Source: Clavibacter zhangzhiyongii | Lineage (GTDB): Bacteria; Actinomycetota; Actinomycetes; Actinomycetales; Microbacteriaceae | DNA: 64,000 bases | Assembly (NCBI RefSeq): GCF_014775655.1 | Contig: NZ_CP061274.1 | Span: forward strand, 62,001-126,000 | Direction: 5' to 3' | In this document: positions 1 through 8,034 of the stretch, piece after piece | Position numbering within the stretch: the stretch's first letter is position 1 | Layout of the letters: every line of letters begins with the position of its first letter | The notes under the pieces: generated by a model | The model's input: only the letters and a program-made list of their open reading frames with translations | What the model was told of the DNA's origin: nothing | The model's database searches: none | Made by a program: the position numbers and the translations under genes

Positions 1-290
1 CGCGCCGCCTGCTCGGGCGCCTCCTCCTCGGCGACGATCCGCGGGGTGCGGGCCCGGGCGCGGTGCACGTCGAGGATCACCCGCCGCTCGATCGCGAACA
101 GCCAGGTGCGCGCGCTGCCGCGCTCGCCGTCGAAGGAGTCGCGGGCGCGCCAGGCGCGGAGGAACGTCTCCTGCACGCAGTCCTCGGCGAGCTGGCGGTC
201 CTGCAGGGCGTTGACCGCGAAGCCGAGCAGCGCGCTCCCGTGCTCCGCGAACGCCCGGCGCACGTCGAGGCCGGGCGGGGATGCGCTCAT
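1..290 (-). CDS. ECF RNA polymerase sigma factor (3' end outside window)
   Basis: The first 96 codons of a sigma-70 family factor are visible. Residues about 10-75 match sigma region 2: an ALLGFAVNALQDRQLAEDCVQETFLRAW-type stretch with the DCVQETFLRAW core, then a GSARTWLFAIERRVILD helix and an Arg-rich linker. This size and layout fit extracytoplasmic-function factors, which redirect RNA polymerase to a small regulon. ATG at 288-290 is preceded by CGGAG at suitable spacing. Region 4 and any anti-sigma partner lie beyond the left edge. The family call is firm; which ECF group it belongs to cannot be told. Confidence 0.85.
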   Translation of the reverse strand, partial: MSASPPGLDVRRAFAEHGSALLGFAVNALQDRQLAEDCVQETFLRAWRARDSFDGERGSARTWLFAIERRVILDVHRARARTPRIVAEEEAPEQAA

Positions 291-435
291 CGTGCTCCGC
301 TCGGGTGCAGGTGCCGGACGCGTCAGGACGAGCGCCATCGTGATCCCCAGCCTAGGCGGCGGGTGCGCGCCCTCACCGGGGGATACGTCGGCGGAGGCGC
401 CGGCGTTCATCGCGGGGCCGGGAGGGACCCCCGCC

Positions 436-477
436 CGCACGGGATCGTCCGCACGAGATCGCCCGCACGAGATCGCC
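436..477. repeat. Three tandem 14-bp direct repeats upstream of the CHRD gene
   Basis: Units at 436-449, 450-463 and 464-477. The last two are identical (CGCACGAGATCGCC) and the first differs at two positions. They sit in the 289-bp gap between the divergent sigma factor gene and the CHRD gene, about 100 bp before the CHRD start. Phased direct repeats in a shared promoter region could be regulator sites or simple duplication. The rest of the gap shows no gene. Confidence 0.6.
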
Positions 478-579
478 CGGATCGATCCCGGCACCCGATG
501 AACGCCCGCCGCCCGCCGTGCGTATGCCCTGTCAGAAGCGGTGCCCGCTCGGGCGCCCCACCACGAGAGGCTGCACGCG

Positions 580-1290
580 ATGACGCACACGAGACTCGTC
601 CGGAACACGACCATCGGGGGCGCCGCCGCGGTCGCCCTCACCCTCCTCGCCGCGACGCCCGCGTCCGCCGAGACGACCGTCCCCGAGCCCGACCGCTTCA
701 CGAGCGCGTTCACCGTGATGGCGACGCCCGACCAGGTCCTCAACGCCGACGGCGTCGCGACCCCCGGCGAGCCCGGCGCGACCGGCCGGTTCGACCTGCG
801 CCTCGACTCGACGTCGAACACGATCTGCTACGACATCACCCTCACGGGCGTCACCGGCGAGTACAAGAGCCCGGCGAAGACGGCCACGCACATCCACCAG
901 GCCGCCGCGGGCAAGGCCGGCCCGCCCCGGATCGCCTTCCCGAACCCCGCGGACGCCGGCACCGGCACCCGCACCAGCTCCGGCTGCATGCAGGGGCCCT
1001 TCACCACGGGCATCGCCCCGGACGGCAAGGACACCGGCGAGGGCTTCACGGTCGCGCAGATCGAGGCCGACCCGTCCGCGTTCGCGGCCGACAGCCACAC
1101 CGCGTCGTTCGCGGCGGGCGCCGTGCGCGGCCAGCTGACCCAGGTGCCGGTCGGCGGCGTCGACACGGGCGCCGGCGGATCCGCCGCCTCCCCCTCGGCC
1201 GCCCTCCCGCTCGTCGCGGGCGGCGGTGCCGTCGCGCTCGCCGCGGCCGGCGTCGTGCTGATGCGCCGCCACCGCGCCCAGGAGTCCTGA
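580..1290 (+). CDS. CHRD-domain surface protein with C-terminal anchor
   Basis: Precursor of 236 residues. Residues 1-30 are a signal peptide (basic MTHTRLVRN, hydrophobic core, ASA cleavage site). Residues about 40-190 resemble a CHRD domain, with TATHIHQA near the middle and a late GAVRGQLTQV strand. The C terminus has LPLVAGGG, a hydrophobic helix and an RRHR tail, the architecture of a sortase sorting signal although the motif is not a canonical LPxTG. ATG at 580 follows AGAGG by 9 bp; an upstream in-frame start at 541 would bury the signal peptide. The downstream sortase gene starts 6 bp after its stop, so the protein may be that sortase's substrate. CHRD domains have no settled biochemical role. 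Confidence 0.8.
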   Translation: MTHTRLVRNTTIGGAAAVALTLLAATPASAETTVPEPDRFTSAFTVMATPDQVLNADGVATPGEPGATGRFDLRLDSTSNTICYDITLTGVTGEYKSPAKTATHIHQAAAGKAGPPRIAFPNPADAGTGTRTSSGCMQGPFTTGIAPDGKDTGEGFTVAQIEADPSAFAADSHTASFAAGAVRGQLTQVPVGGVDTGAGGSAASPSAALPLVAGGGAVALAAAGVVLMRRHRAQES

Positions 1291-1295
1291 TCCCC

Positions 1296-1946
1296 GTGCA
1301 CCGCGGTCCGGCGGATGCGTCGCCCGCGCGGCGCGCCCGTCGGGCCACGGTGCTCGCGGCCGCGCTGATCCCGCTCGCCGTGCTGGCGGGATGCGCGCCC
1401 GCGGATCCGGCACCCGCTCCGGCGGCCCCTCCCGCGTCCGCGCCCCCGAACGCCGCGCCGAGCGCCCAGCCCACGACCGACCCCCAGGTCGTGCAGGGCC
1501 TCGGCGCGGTCCCGACCCGCGTCGCCATCCCCGCCATCGAGCTCGACGAGCCGCTCATCGACCTCGGCATCGCGCCCGACGGCCGGATGGAGGTGCCCGT
1601 CGACTTCGACGACGTCGGCTGGTTCACGGGCGGCGGTCGCCCCGGCGGACGCGGACCCACCGTGATCGCCGCGCACGTCGACTCGCGCGTGGGGCCCGCG
1701 GCGTTCGCCCGGCTCGCCGAGCTCGGCGTCGGCGACGAGGTGTCCGTGCAGGACGTCGACGGCGGCGCGACGCGCTACGCCGTGACCGAGGTCGCGGACT
1801 TCGCCAAGGCCGACTTCCCGACCGCGCGCGTCTTCGGCGCCCAGCCCACGGATCAGCTGCGCCTCATCACCTGCGGCGGGATCTTCGACCGCAGCGTCGG
1901 CCACTACGAGGACAACCGCGTCGTGTTCGCGGAGCCGGTCGGCTGA
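1296..1946 (+). CDS. Class F sortase
   Basis: A 216-residue transpeptidase expected outside the membrane. The N terminus has a basic stretch and a hydrophobic segment ending in LAVLAGC (possible lipobox Cys33), followed by an Ala/Pro linker (34-60). The catalytic domain spans about 70-216. His127 lies in TVIAAHVDSR, Cys193 in LITCGG, and Arg208 in YEDNRVVF is the likely third active-site residue. This is the short Gly-rich layout usual for actinobacterial class F sortases. GTG at 1296 has AGGAG 11 bp upstream, inside the end of the CHRD gene, so the two genes form an operon. Class F targets are poorly known. Confidence 0.85.
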   Translation: MHRGPADASPARRARRATVLAAALIPLAVLAGCAPADPAPAPAAPPASAPPNAAPSAQPTTDPQVVQGLGAVPTRVAIPAIELDEPLIDLGIAPDGRMEVPVDFDDVGWFTGGGRPGGRGPTVIAAHVDSRVGPAAFARLAELGVGDEVSVQDVDGGATRYAVTEVADFAKADFPTARVFGAQPTDQLRLITCGGIFDRSVGHYEDNRVVFAEPVG

Positions 1947-1963
1947 TCCGGGACGCGATGCCG

Positions 1964-2221
1964 TCAGGCGGCCGGATCCTCCGACCCCGGACCCCCGACG
2001 TCCGGCAGCCCCGCGCGCAACCGAGCCGTGCGGTCGCGCACCAGCTCGAGCCGGGCCTCGTCGAGCGCCGCGGATGCGACCCGTGCTCGGTGGCCGGCGC
2101 GCAGGGATCGGCTGAGCGCCACCAGCGCGATCACGATCGCGACGAGGACGACGACCGTGACGATCGACCAGACCACGTCGTAGCCGGTCGGCAGCACGAT
2201 GCTGTCGTACGTGTCGTCCAC
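1964..2221 (-). CDS. Small membrane protein (paralogue of its upstream neighbour)
   Basis: An 85-residue protein with one hydrophobic helix (about residues 17-41, rich in Val/Ile/Ala), then a charged cytoplasmic tail carrying EARLELVRDRTARLRAG. The gene just upstream ends in almost the same tail (EARLELIREQTARLQA), so the pair arose by duplication. GTG at 2219-2221 starts 2 bp after the upstream stop, indicating translational coupling. No known family was recognised; function unknown. Confidence 0.65.
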   Translation of the reverse strand: MDDTYDSIVLPTGYDVVWSIVTVVVLVAIVIALVALSRSLRAGHRARVASAALDEARLELVRDRTARLRAGLPDVGGPGSEDPAA

Positions 2222-2223
2222 GC

Positions 2224-2487
2224 TCAGGCGACCGGTCCGACGGGCCCCGCGCCGGGCGCGTACGGCCCGCCCGGCTGATCCCCGTCGTCGGCCTGCAGCC
2301 GAGCCGTCTGCTCGCGGATCAGCTCGAGCCGCGCCTCCTGCAGCGTCGTCGTGACGAGCAGCGTCCGCCGGGCCGCGAGCGCGAGCCGGATGAGCACGAC
2401 GGCCAGCACGACGGAGAGCACGACGACCGCGAGCGTGACGAACAGGTACCACGTGAGGCCGAAGCCGATGCCGGGGGAGGAGATCAT
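2224..2487 (-). CDS. Small membrane protein
   Basis: An 87-residue protein: short N terminus (MISSPGIGFGLTW), one long transmembrane helix (about 13-37), a basic turn, then an amphipathic region EARLELIREQTARLQAD and a Gly/Pro-rich end. It is paralogous to the protein encoded 2 bp downstream. Both look like single-pass proteins with a cytoplasmic helix that could pair with each other. No recognised domain. Confidence 0.7.
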   Translation of the reverse strand: MISSPGIGFGLTWYLFVTLAVVVLSVVLAVVLIRLALAARRTLLVTTTLQEARLELIREQTARLQADDGDQPGGPYAPGAGPVGPVA

Positions 2488-2550
2488 GCCCCGAAGCTAT
2501 CGGCCGCGGGCGCACCAGGGCGAGGCCCCGTCGCACGTGGTGCGGACGCC

Positions 2551-2585
2551 GACGGGCCCGGCCCCGTGGAGGAGCCGGGCCCGTC
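2551..2585 (-). terminator. GC-rich hairpin after the secreted Ig-repeat gene
   Basis: Perfect 12-bp stem (GACGGGCCCGGC at 2551-2562, GCCGGGCCCGTC at 2574-2585) with an 11-nt loop, 18 bp past the stop of the minus-strand gene at 2604. No U-tract, as is common in high-GC actinobacteria. Confidence 0.7.
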
Positions 2586-2603
2586 GGGCGGTGGATGCGC
2601 GGG

Positions 2604-3881
2604 TCAGCGCACCTTCACGCCCGCGCTCGCCACGGCGGCGCGGTCGTAGAGGTAGATGACCCCGCTCACGACCACGTGGACGGTGTGCCCGCGGTCGGCC
2701 TCCGTCAGCGTGTACGTCTTCGCGGTCGCGCCGGGGATGACCTTCCCGTCGCGCTTCCACTGGTAGCCGAGCTCCAGCGTCGACGGCTTCCAGACGCCGG
2801 GCTGCGCGGTGAGCGTGCGGCCGACGACCGGGTTGCCGGTGACGCGGGGCGTGCCCGCGGTGACGACGGGCTCCGCGACCTTCTTGGTCGGACCCGAGGT
2901 GCGGGTCTGCGCGATGTAGCCGTCACGCGATCCGCGCACAGAGACCGTGATGCGGTGCCCGATGTCGGCGCCGCGCACCTCGTAGGTCGGCGTCTGGACG
3001 CCGGTCCGCACGCCGTCGCGGTACCACTGGTACTCGAGCGTCACGGGTGCGGGCTGCCATGCGCCCGTGCGCACCGAGAGCGTCTGGCCGAAGTCGGCGG
3101 AGCCGACGATCGACGGCAGGGGCGCGGCGGTCAGGCGCTTCGCACCCGGGGCGTCGGCCGTGACACCGTCGACGTGGACGGTCAGGTAGGTGTCGGCGAT
3201 GAAGCCGTAGGTGAGGTCGAAGCCGACGCGCTTGCCGTAGCCGGGGCTGACCGTGACCGATCCCACGCCGCCGACCTCCACGAACGCGCCGTCGTCGAGC
3301 TGGTAGAAGATGCGGCTCTCCTCGGGGGTGACCCCGTTGAGGGCCTCGCGGACGTCCCAGCGGAAGGTGACGGACGGCCCGTCCACGACGACCTCGGGCG
3401 TGGTCTCGAGCGTCCCGCCGACGAAGCGGGCCTCCTGGGGCGCGGATGCGGCGCCGGTGACCGGGACGCCGTCCACCGTCCCGACCACGCGCACGCTGAG
3501 CAGGTGCGTCCCGGAGGCCCCGGGGAGGTAGACCTCGTCGTCGTCGAACCCGGACACGCTGGTGTATCCGGCGGAGCGCCAGGTCCCCGTGCCGTCGACC
3601 TGGTACTCGTAGCGGAGGTCGCGGTCGGCGCCGTCGGGGAGGCCCGACAGGTCGGCGGTGACGAAGCCGTGGAACACCGGCGTGGAGCCGAACTCGAACG
3701 AGCTCGGCCTCACCTGGGGGGCCGGGATGGGGATCGCGGCGGCGGCCGCGTCAGCGGCGGGAGCGGGCGTCGGCGCGGTCGCGGCCTGCGCGGGCGCGAC
3801 GCCCGCGAACGCGGTGCCGGCGGCGACCACGACGGCCAGTGCGGTGAGCGGGAGTCGTCGTCCCCCGGTGATGCGGATCAT
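2604..3881 (-). CDS. Secreted protein with C-terminal Ig-like repeats
   Basis: A 425-residue exported protein. Signal peptide at residues 1-34 (MIRITGGRR, hydrophobic core, AQA-A). A unique middle region (about 50-240) has beta-rich stretches resembling fibronectin/Ig folds. Two C-terminal repeats follow (about 245-330 and 335-425), each carrying an EYQWYRDG or GYQWKRDG core, a downstream T-Y pair, and the D-x-GH turn typical of Ig-like modules in Microbacteriaceae extracellular proteins. ATG at 3881 has GGAAGGA nearby. No catalytic motif and no anchor were seen. It may bind polymers or surfaces. Confidence 0.75.
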   Translation of the reverse strand: MIRITGGRRLPLTALAVVVAAGTAFAGVAPAQAATAPTPAPAADAAAAAIPIPAPQVRPSSFEFGSTPVFHGFVTADLSGLPDGADRDLRYEYQVDGTGTWRSAGYTSVSGFDDDEVYLPGASGTHLLSVRVVGTVDGVPVTGAASAPQEARFVGGTLETTPEVVVDGPSVTFRWDVREALNGVTPEESRIFYQLDDGAFVEVGGVGSVTVSPGYGKRVGFDLTYGFIADTYLTVHVDGVTADAPGAKRLTAAPLPSIVGSADFGQTLSVRTGAWQPAPVTLEYQWYRDGVRTGVQTPTYEVRGADIGHRITVSVRGSRDGYIAQTRTSGPTKKVAEPVVTAGTPRVTGNPVVGRTLTAQPGVWKPSTLELGYQWKRDGKVIPGATAKTYTLTEADRGHTVHVVVSGVIYLYDRAAVASAGVKVR

Positions 3882-4025
3882 GTGGTTCCTTCCCTGTGGG
3901 GCGTCCTCGTCCCCGCGTCGATGCTCCTCCGTGCCCCCGCTCGCCGCATCCCCCCGTAGGGGTCCGCCTCGAGAGGGGGCGTAGCGTGGCATCCGCCCCC
4001 ACCCCCGCACGTCAGGAGCCCCCGC

Positions 4026-4667
4026 ATGCCCACCGTCCTCCTCACCGGATTCGAGCCCTTCGACGGCGACACCAGCAACCCCTCGTGGACGGCCGTGCAG
4101 GAGGTGCGCGACCGCTGGGACGGCGACGCGGAGATCCAGGTGCGCCAGCTGCCCGTCGACTTCGCGAAGGTCGACGACGCGCTGCGGGCGGCGCTCGCCG
4201 AGGTGCAGCCGGACGTCGTGATCTCCGTGGGCCTCGCCGGCGGCATCGAGACGCTCGAGGTGGAGCGCGTCGCGATCAACGTCGACGACGCCCGCATCCC
4301 GGACAACACCGGCTTCCAGCCCATCGACGAGCCGGTGGTCGACGGCGGCCCGGCGGCCTACTTCAGCACCCTGCCGATCAAGGCGGCAGTCCAGGCCGTG
4401 CGCACGAAGGGGATCCCCGCGATCGTCTCGCAGACCGCGGGCACCTACACCTGCAACCACGTCTTCTACCTGCTGATGCACGAGCTGCGCGAGCGCCCGG
4501 GCACCCGCGGCGGCTTCGTCCACATCCCGTACTCGACGGAGGAGGCGATCGGCACCGACCGCCCCTACATGCGCATGGACCAGCTCGCGACGGCCCTCAC
4601 TGCCGTGGTGCGCGCGACGCTCGCCAACGCGACCGACGTGAAGGTGGGCGGCGGGTCGCTCGACTGA
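4026..4667 (+). CDS. pcp: Pyroglutamyl-peptidase I (pyrrolidone-carboxylate peptidase)
   Basis: Cytoplasmic cysteine peptidase of 213 residues, the usual family length, that removes N-terminal pyroglutamate from peptides. It opens with VLLTGFEPFDGDTSNPSW, the family signature. The catalytic triad is complete: Glu80 in EVERVAIN, Cys143 in GTYTCNHVFY and His166 in FVHIPY. ATG at 4026 is preceded by AGGAG. It stands alone, convergent with the MFS gene that ends 12 bp away. Confidence 0.95.
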   Translation: MPTVLLTGFEPFDGDTSNPSWTAVQEVRDRWDGDAEIQVRQLPVDFAKVDDALRAALAEVQPDVVISVGLAGGIETLEVERVAINVDDARIPDNTGFQPIDEPVVDGGPAAYFSTLPIKAAVQAVRTKGIPAIVSQTAGTYTCNHVFYLLMHELRERPGTRGGFVHIPYSTEEAIGTDRPYMRMDQLATALTAVVRATLANATDVKVGGGSLD

Positions 4668-4679
4668 TCCGCGGCGGGG

Positions 4680-6065
4680 TCAGACCCGCGCGTCCGCCCC
4701 GCGCACCCGCAGCATGAGCAGCAGCCCCGCGAGCAGCACGATCACGATGCCGATGATCCCGAAGCGCGTGTCGCCCGTGATCGCCACGGCGATGCCGAAG
4801 AGGCCGGGCGCGAGGAACGAGACCGCGCGGCCGGTGGTCGTGTAGAGGCCGAACATCTCGCCCTCGCGGCCGGCGGGGGAGATGCGCGCGAGGAACGTGC
4901 GGCTCGACGACTGCACGGGCCCCACGAAGAGGCAGAGGAAGAGGCCGGTCGCCCAGAAGCCGGCCTTGGCGTCGCCGACGGCGAGCACGGCGGATCCGCC
5001 GACGATGAGGCACGCGAGCGACACCAGGATGACGGGCTTCGCGCCGAACCGGTCGTCGAACCAGCCGGCCGCGAAGGTCCCGATGCCGGCCACCACGTTG
5101 GCCGCGACGCCGAACAGCAGCACCTCCGTGGTCGTGAAGCCGAAGACCTGGGCCGCGATGATCGCCCCGAACGTGAAGACCGCCGCGAGCCCGTCGCGGA
5201 ACACCGCGCTCGCGAGCAGGAACACGAGCACGCGCGGCGACTCCCGGTACAGCTCGGCGATCCGGCGGAACAGCGTGCGGTACGACGCGACGATGCCCTG
5301 GCGCGCGCGCCCCGGCGTCGCGGGGATCTCGGGCACGCCCACGAGCACGGGGATCGAGAACACGGCGCACCAGATCGCGGCCACGAGGATCGCGATGCGC
5401 ACGTCGAGCGCGCCGCCCTCGGCGCCCGAGGGCAGGCCGAGGAGACCCGATGCGCCGGGCGTCCCGAAGTCGAAGAGGAAGAGCGCGAGCAGCAGCGCGA
5501 GCAGCACGATGCCGCCGACGTAGCCCATGCCCCAGCCGAGCCCGGAGACGCGGCCGACCGTGCGCGGCGTGCTCACCTGCACGAGCATCGCGTTGTAGTT
5601 CACGCTCGCGAACTCGAAGAACACGTTGCCGGTGGCGAGCAGCACGGCGCCGAGCCACAGGTAGGAGGGCACGGGCTCCACGAGCACCATGCCGAGCATC
5701 GCGAGCACGACGACGCCCGTGTTGATCCCGAGCCACAGCCGCCGGCGCCCGGAGCCGTCGGAGCGCTGCCCCAGCACGGGGGCGAGCACGGCGATGAGGA
5801 GGCCCGCGACGGTGAGCGCGAGCGAGATCACGCCGGACGTGTCGGCCTTCGCCGCGACGAGCGCCGGGTTCCGGTCGTCGTCGCCCGCGGCCGCGACGAT
5901 CGCGGGATCCACGAACAGGCTGCTGGCGAGGTAGGTGCTGAACACGAAGGTGGTGACGACCGCGTTGAAGGCGGCGGATCCCCAGTCCCAGAGCGCCCAC
6001 GCGGCGACGCGTCGGCGGGGCGGGGCGGCGGGCTCGTCGGTGCGTCCGGGCGCGGTGGTGCTCAT
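4680..6065 (-). CDS. MFS permease, Atg22/UMF1-like family
   Basis: A 461-residue multi-pass membrane protein with about 12 hydrophobic segments. The N-terminal VAAWALWDWGSAAFNAVVTTFVFSTYL stretch (WALWDWGSAAFNAV core) is characteristic of the vacuole-effluxer Atg22-like branch of the major facilitator superfamily. A central cytoplasmic loop (about 215-255) carries the mid-protein charged stretch. Yeast Atg22 exports amino acids; bacterial members have no assigned substrate. ATG at 6065. Divergent from the phosphotransferase gene, with a 71-bp shared promoter region. Confidence 0.85.
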   Translation of the reverse strand: MSTTAPGRTDEPAAPPRRRVAAWALWDWGSAAFNAVVTTFVFSTYLASSLFVDPAIVAAAGDDDRNPALVAAKADTSGVISLALTVAGLLIAVLAPVLGQRSDGSGRRRLWLGINTGVVVLAMLGMVLVEPVPSYLWLGAVLLATGNVFFEFASVNYNAMLVQVSTPRTVGRVSGLGWGMGYVGGIVLLALLLALFLFDFGTPGASGLLGLPSGAEGGALDVRIAILVAAIWCAVFSIPVLVGVPEIPATPGRARQGIVASYRTLFRRIAELYRESPRVLVFLLASAVFRDGLAAVFTFGAIIAAQVFGFTTTEVLLFGVAANVVAGIGTFAAGWFDDRFGAKPVILVSLACLIVGGSAVLAVGDAKAGFWATGLFLCLFVGPVQSSSRTFLARISPAGREGEMFGLYTTTGRAVSFLAPGLFGIAVAITGDTRFGIIGIVIVLLAGLLLMLRVRGADARV

Positions 6066-6136
6066 GCTCGCAACCTAGCGGGTGGGTGTGTCGCGCCGGG
6101 GTCGTGCGGCCGCCCGCCCCGCCCTACGCTGGCCCG

Positions 6137-6877
6137 ATGGACGGACCCCTCGCAGGCGGCAACATGAACCGCGTCGAGCGCGAGGGCGACACCGTCCTCC
6201 GCGACGCCGGCCCCTGGACCCCGACCGTGCACCGCTACCTCCGTCACCTGGCGCTCGCGGGCGTCGAGGGGATCCCGGAGCCGCTCGGCATCGAGGGCGA
6301 CCGCGAGCGCCTCTCCTTCCTCCCCGGCGACGTGCCCGTGTACCCGCTGCCCGACTGGATCTGGGCCGACGACGTGCTCGTCCAGGCGGGCCGCCGCCTC
6401 CGCGAGCTGCACGACGCGAGCGTGGGCTTCGCGCTCGACGGCGCGATCTGGCAGTCGAACACGAAGGTGCCGAGCGAGGTGATCTGCCACAACGACTTCG
6501 CGCCGCACAACCTGGTCTTCGCGGGCGGCCGCCTCACGGGCGTGATCGACGTGGACATGTGCTCGCCCGGCCCGCGCATCTGGGATCTCGCGTACCTGGC
6601 CACCCGCGCGGTGCCGCTCACGGGATCCACGCCGGAGGGCGCGCCCCGGATGGACGACGCGCGTCGTCGCGTGCGGCTGCTCCTCGACGCGTACGGGTCC
6701 GACGCGACGTGGGCCGACGTGATCCGCGTCGCCATGCTGCGCCTCCACGACCTCGCCGCCATGTCGGACGAGAAGGCCGACGAGCTCGGCAAGCCGCACC
6801 TCCGCGACGAGGCCGTGCTCTACGAGGCGGACGCGGCCGTCCTCCGACGGATCCTCGAGGCCGAGCGCGCCCGCTGA
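6137..6877 (+). CDS. Aminoglycoside-phosphotransferase-fold kinase
   Basis: A 246-residue soluble kinase-fold protein. LAGGNMNRVEREGDTVLR at residues 5-22 is the glycine-loop-like start. His118-Asp120 with Asn125 (ICHNDFAPHNLVF) forms the catalytic loop, and Asp138 in GVIDVDMCSPGP is the metal-binding aspartate. The fold covers aminoglycoside, choline and other small-molecule kinases; the substrate cannot be told. The start was chosen at ATG 6137 because the family begins with this GGN segment; a longer upstream ORF exists but looks non-coding. Confidence 0.85.
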   Translation: MDGPLAGGNMNRVEREGDTVLRDAGPWTPTVHRYLRHLALAGVEGIPEPLGIEGDRERLSFLPGDVPVYPLPDWIWADDVLVQAGRRLRELHDASVGFALDGAIWQSNTKVPSEVICHNDFAPHNLVFAGGRLTGVIDVDMCSPGPRIWDLAYLATRAVPLTGSTPEGAPRMDDARRRVRLLLDAYGSDATWADVIRVAMLRLHDLAAMSDEKADELGKPHLRDEAVLYEADAAVLRRILEAERAR

Positions 6878-6887
6878 GTCCCGCGCC

Positions 6888-7307
6888 TCATCCGCGCGGC
6901 AGCCGCCCCGCGACCTCCCGCAGCACGTCCGCGTCCTCGTACGCCAGCTCCATCGCGACGGCCTCGTCGAGCGCGAACCACGCGACGCGCTGCCCCTCGG
7001 TGAGGCGGATCTCCTCCGCCGGCACGTCGAGCCGCGCCGCGAAGGTGTGCTCGATCCCGTAGGAGCGCGTGCGCGTGAGGAGGTGCGTCACCTCCTCGGC
7101 CGGGATCCGCGCGCCCAGCTCCTCCTCCACCTCGCGCACGACGCACGCGAGCGGCGTCTCGCCCGGCTCGAGCATCCCGCCGGGGACGGCCCACATCCCG
7201 GGGAAGGGGATGGTGGGGATGTCGTCGCGCAGCTGCAGCAGGATCCGCCCGGCCCGGTCGACGAGCACCACCTGGCATCCCTCGGCGGGGTCGGGCCCGT
7301 CGCTCAC
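6888..7307 (-). CDS. Nudix hydrolase
   Basis: A 139-residue protein with a complete Nudix box (GGMLEPGETPLACVVREVEEELGA region, matching G-x5-E-x7-RE-x2-EE-x-G) at about residues 46-68, preceded by MWAVPGG. It hydrolyses a nucleoside diphosphate linked to another group; the exact substrate is open (NTP, NDP-sugar, or oxidised nucleotide). GTG at 7305-7307 overlaps the stop of the MarR gene (GTGA), so the two are co-translated. The MarR protein may therefore control it. Confidence 0.85.
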   Translation of the reverse strand: MSDGPDPAEGCQVVLVDRAGRILLQLRDDIPTIPFPGMWAVPGGMLEPGETPLACVVREVEEELGARIPAEEVTHLLTRTRSYGIEHTFAARLDVPAEEIRLTEGQRVAWFALDEAVAMELAYEDADVLREVAGRLPRG

Positions 7308-7807
7308 GACCCCGCCGCCGCGTCCGGCCCGTCGATGGTGTGCGCCGTCATGGCGACGGCGGCGCGCGCGATGTCCTCCGCCGTCTCCTCCGTGCCGAGC
7401 GCGGGCGACGCGTGCAGCGCCACCGCCGCGGCGGCCCGGTAGTCGTCGGTCATCCGCGCGAGCGTCCTCCGTCCCGCGTCCGTGAGCTCGAGGAAGACGC
7501 TCCGGCGGTCCCGCGGGTTGGGCACGCGGCCGAGGTGGCCGGCGCCGACCAGCCGGTCGATCACGGCGGTCACCGCGCCCGTGCCCATGGAGATCTCGGA
7601 GGCCAGCATCTTGGGCGTCATCCGGCCGAGGTCGCCGACGACGCTGATCACCGTGAGGTCGGTCACGTTCACGCCGATGTCCTGCGCGATGCGGGTGCGG
7701 AGGTGCCGCTGGGCCGTCTCGACCATGTGCAGCGCGTTCGCGAGGGCCTCCACGGCCGTGGCGTCGTCGTCGCGGCGGCGGCGGGGAGCGGTTCTCTCCG
7801 GGGTCAT
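7304..7807 (-). CDS. MarR family transcriptional regulator
   Basis: A 167-residue regulator with a winged helix-turn-helix at about residues 50-115: recognition region PKMLASEISMGTGAVTAVIDRL, then wing GHLGRVPNPRDRRSVFLELT. The N-terminal 16 residues are Arg-rich and probably disordered. MarR proteins act as dimers that leave DNA on binding small aromatic ligands or on oxidation. Overlaps the Nudix gene. A MarR-type palindrome lies about 150 bp upstream at 7955-7975, suggesting autoregulation and possibly control of the divergent surface-protein locus. Confidence 0.85.
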   Translation of the reverse strand: MTPERTAPRRRRDDDATAVEALANALHMVETAQRHLRTRIAQDIGVNVTDLTVISVVGDLGRMTPKMLASEISMGTGAVTAVIDRLVGAGHLGRVPNPRDRRSVFLELTDAGRRTLARMTDDYRAAAAVALHASPALGTEETAEDIARAAVAMTAHTIDGPDAAAGS

Positions 7808-7954
7808 CGGGCGTCCCTGCGTCGGGGGCTCCGGGCGGGGTCCCGGATGCGGTCCAGCGACTGTAACGCGACACCGGCCGTCCCGTCCCCTGCGGCGGAC
7901 GCATGCCCCCCGGAGTGGGGACTTCGCACGATCCTGGAGTAGCTATACATTCGA

Positions 7955-7975
7955 GTTACTTGCAAAGCGAGTCAC
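7955..7975. promoter_or_regulatory. MarR-type operator between marR and the surface-protein locus
   Basis: Imperfect palindrome: GTTACTTGC, AAA, GCGAGTCAC (7 of 9 pairs match). Spacing and sequence resemble the ACTTGC-N3-GCAAGT sites of many MarR proteins. A minus-strand -10-like TATAGC (around 7942-7947) lies beside it, and a plus-strand TATACAT overlaps the same AT-rich patch, so one site could affect both directions. Inference from sequence only. Confidence 0.55.
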
Positions 7976-8034
7976 CAACTTCTCGTCGGGGGCTCACCCA
8001 GCCCCTTCCCCCTCTACGCACCCGGAGTCAGATC

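Noticed and set aside
2595-3959. 454-codon plus-strand frame over the secreted Ig-repeat gene
   Set aside because: The translation is Gly/Arg/Asp-rich with no domain, and the opposite strand has a clear signal peptide and repeats.
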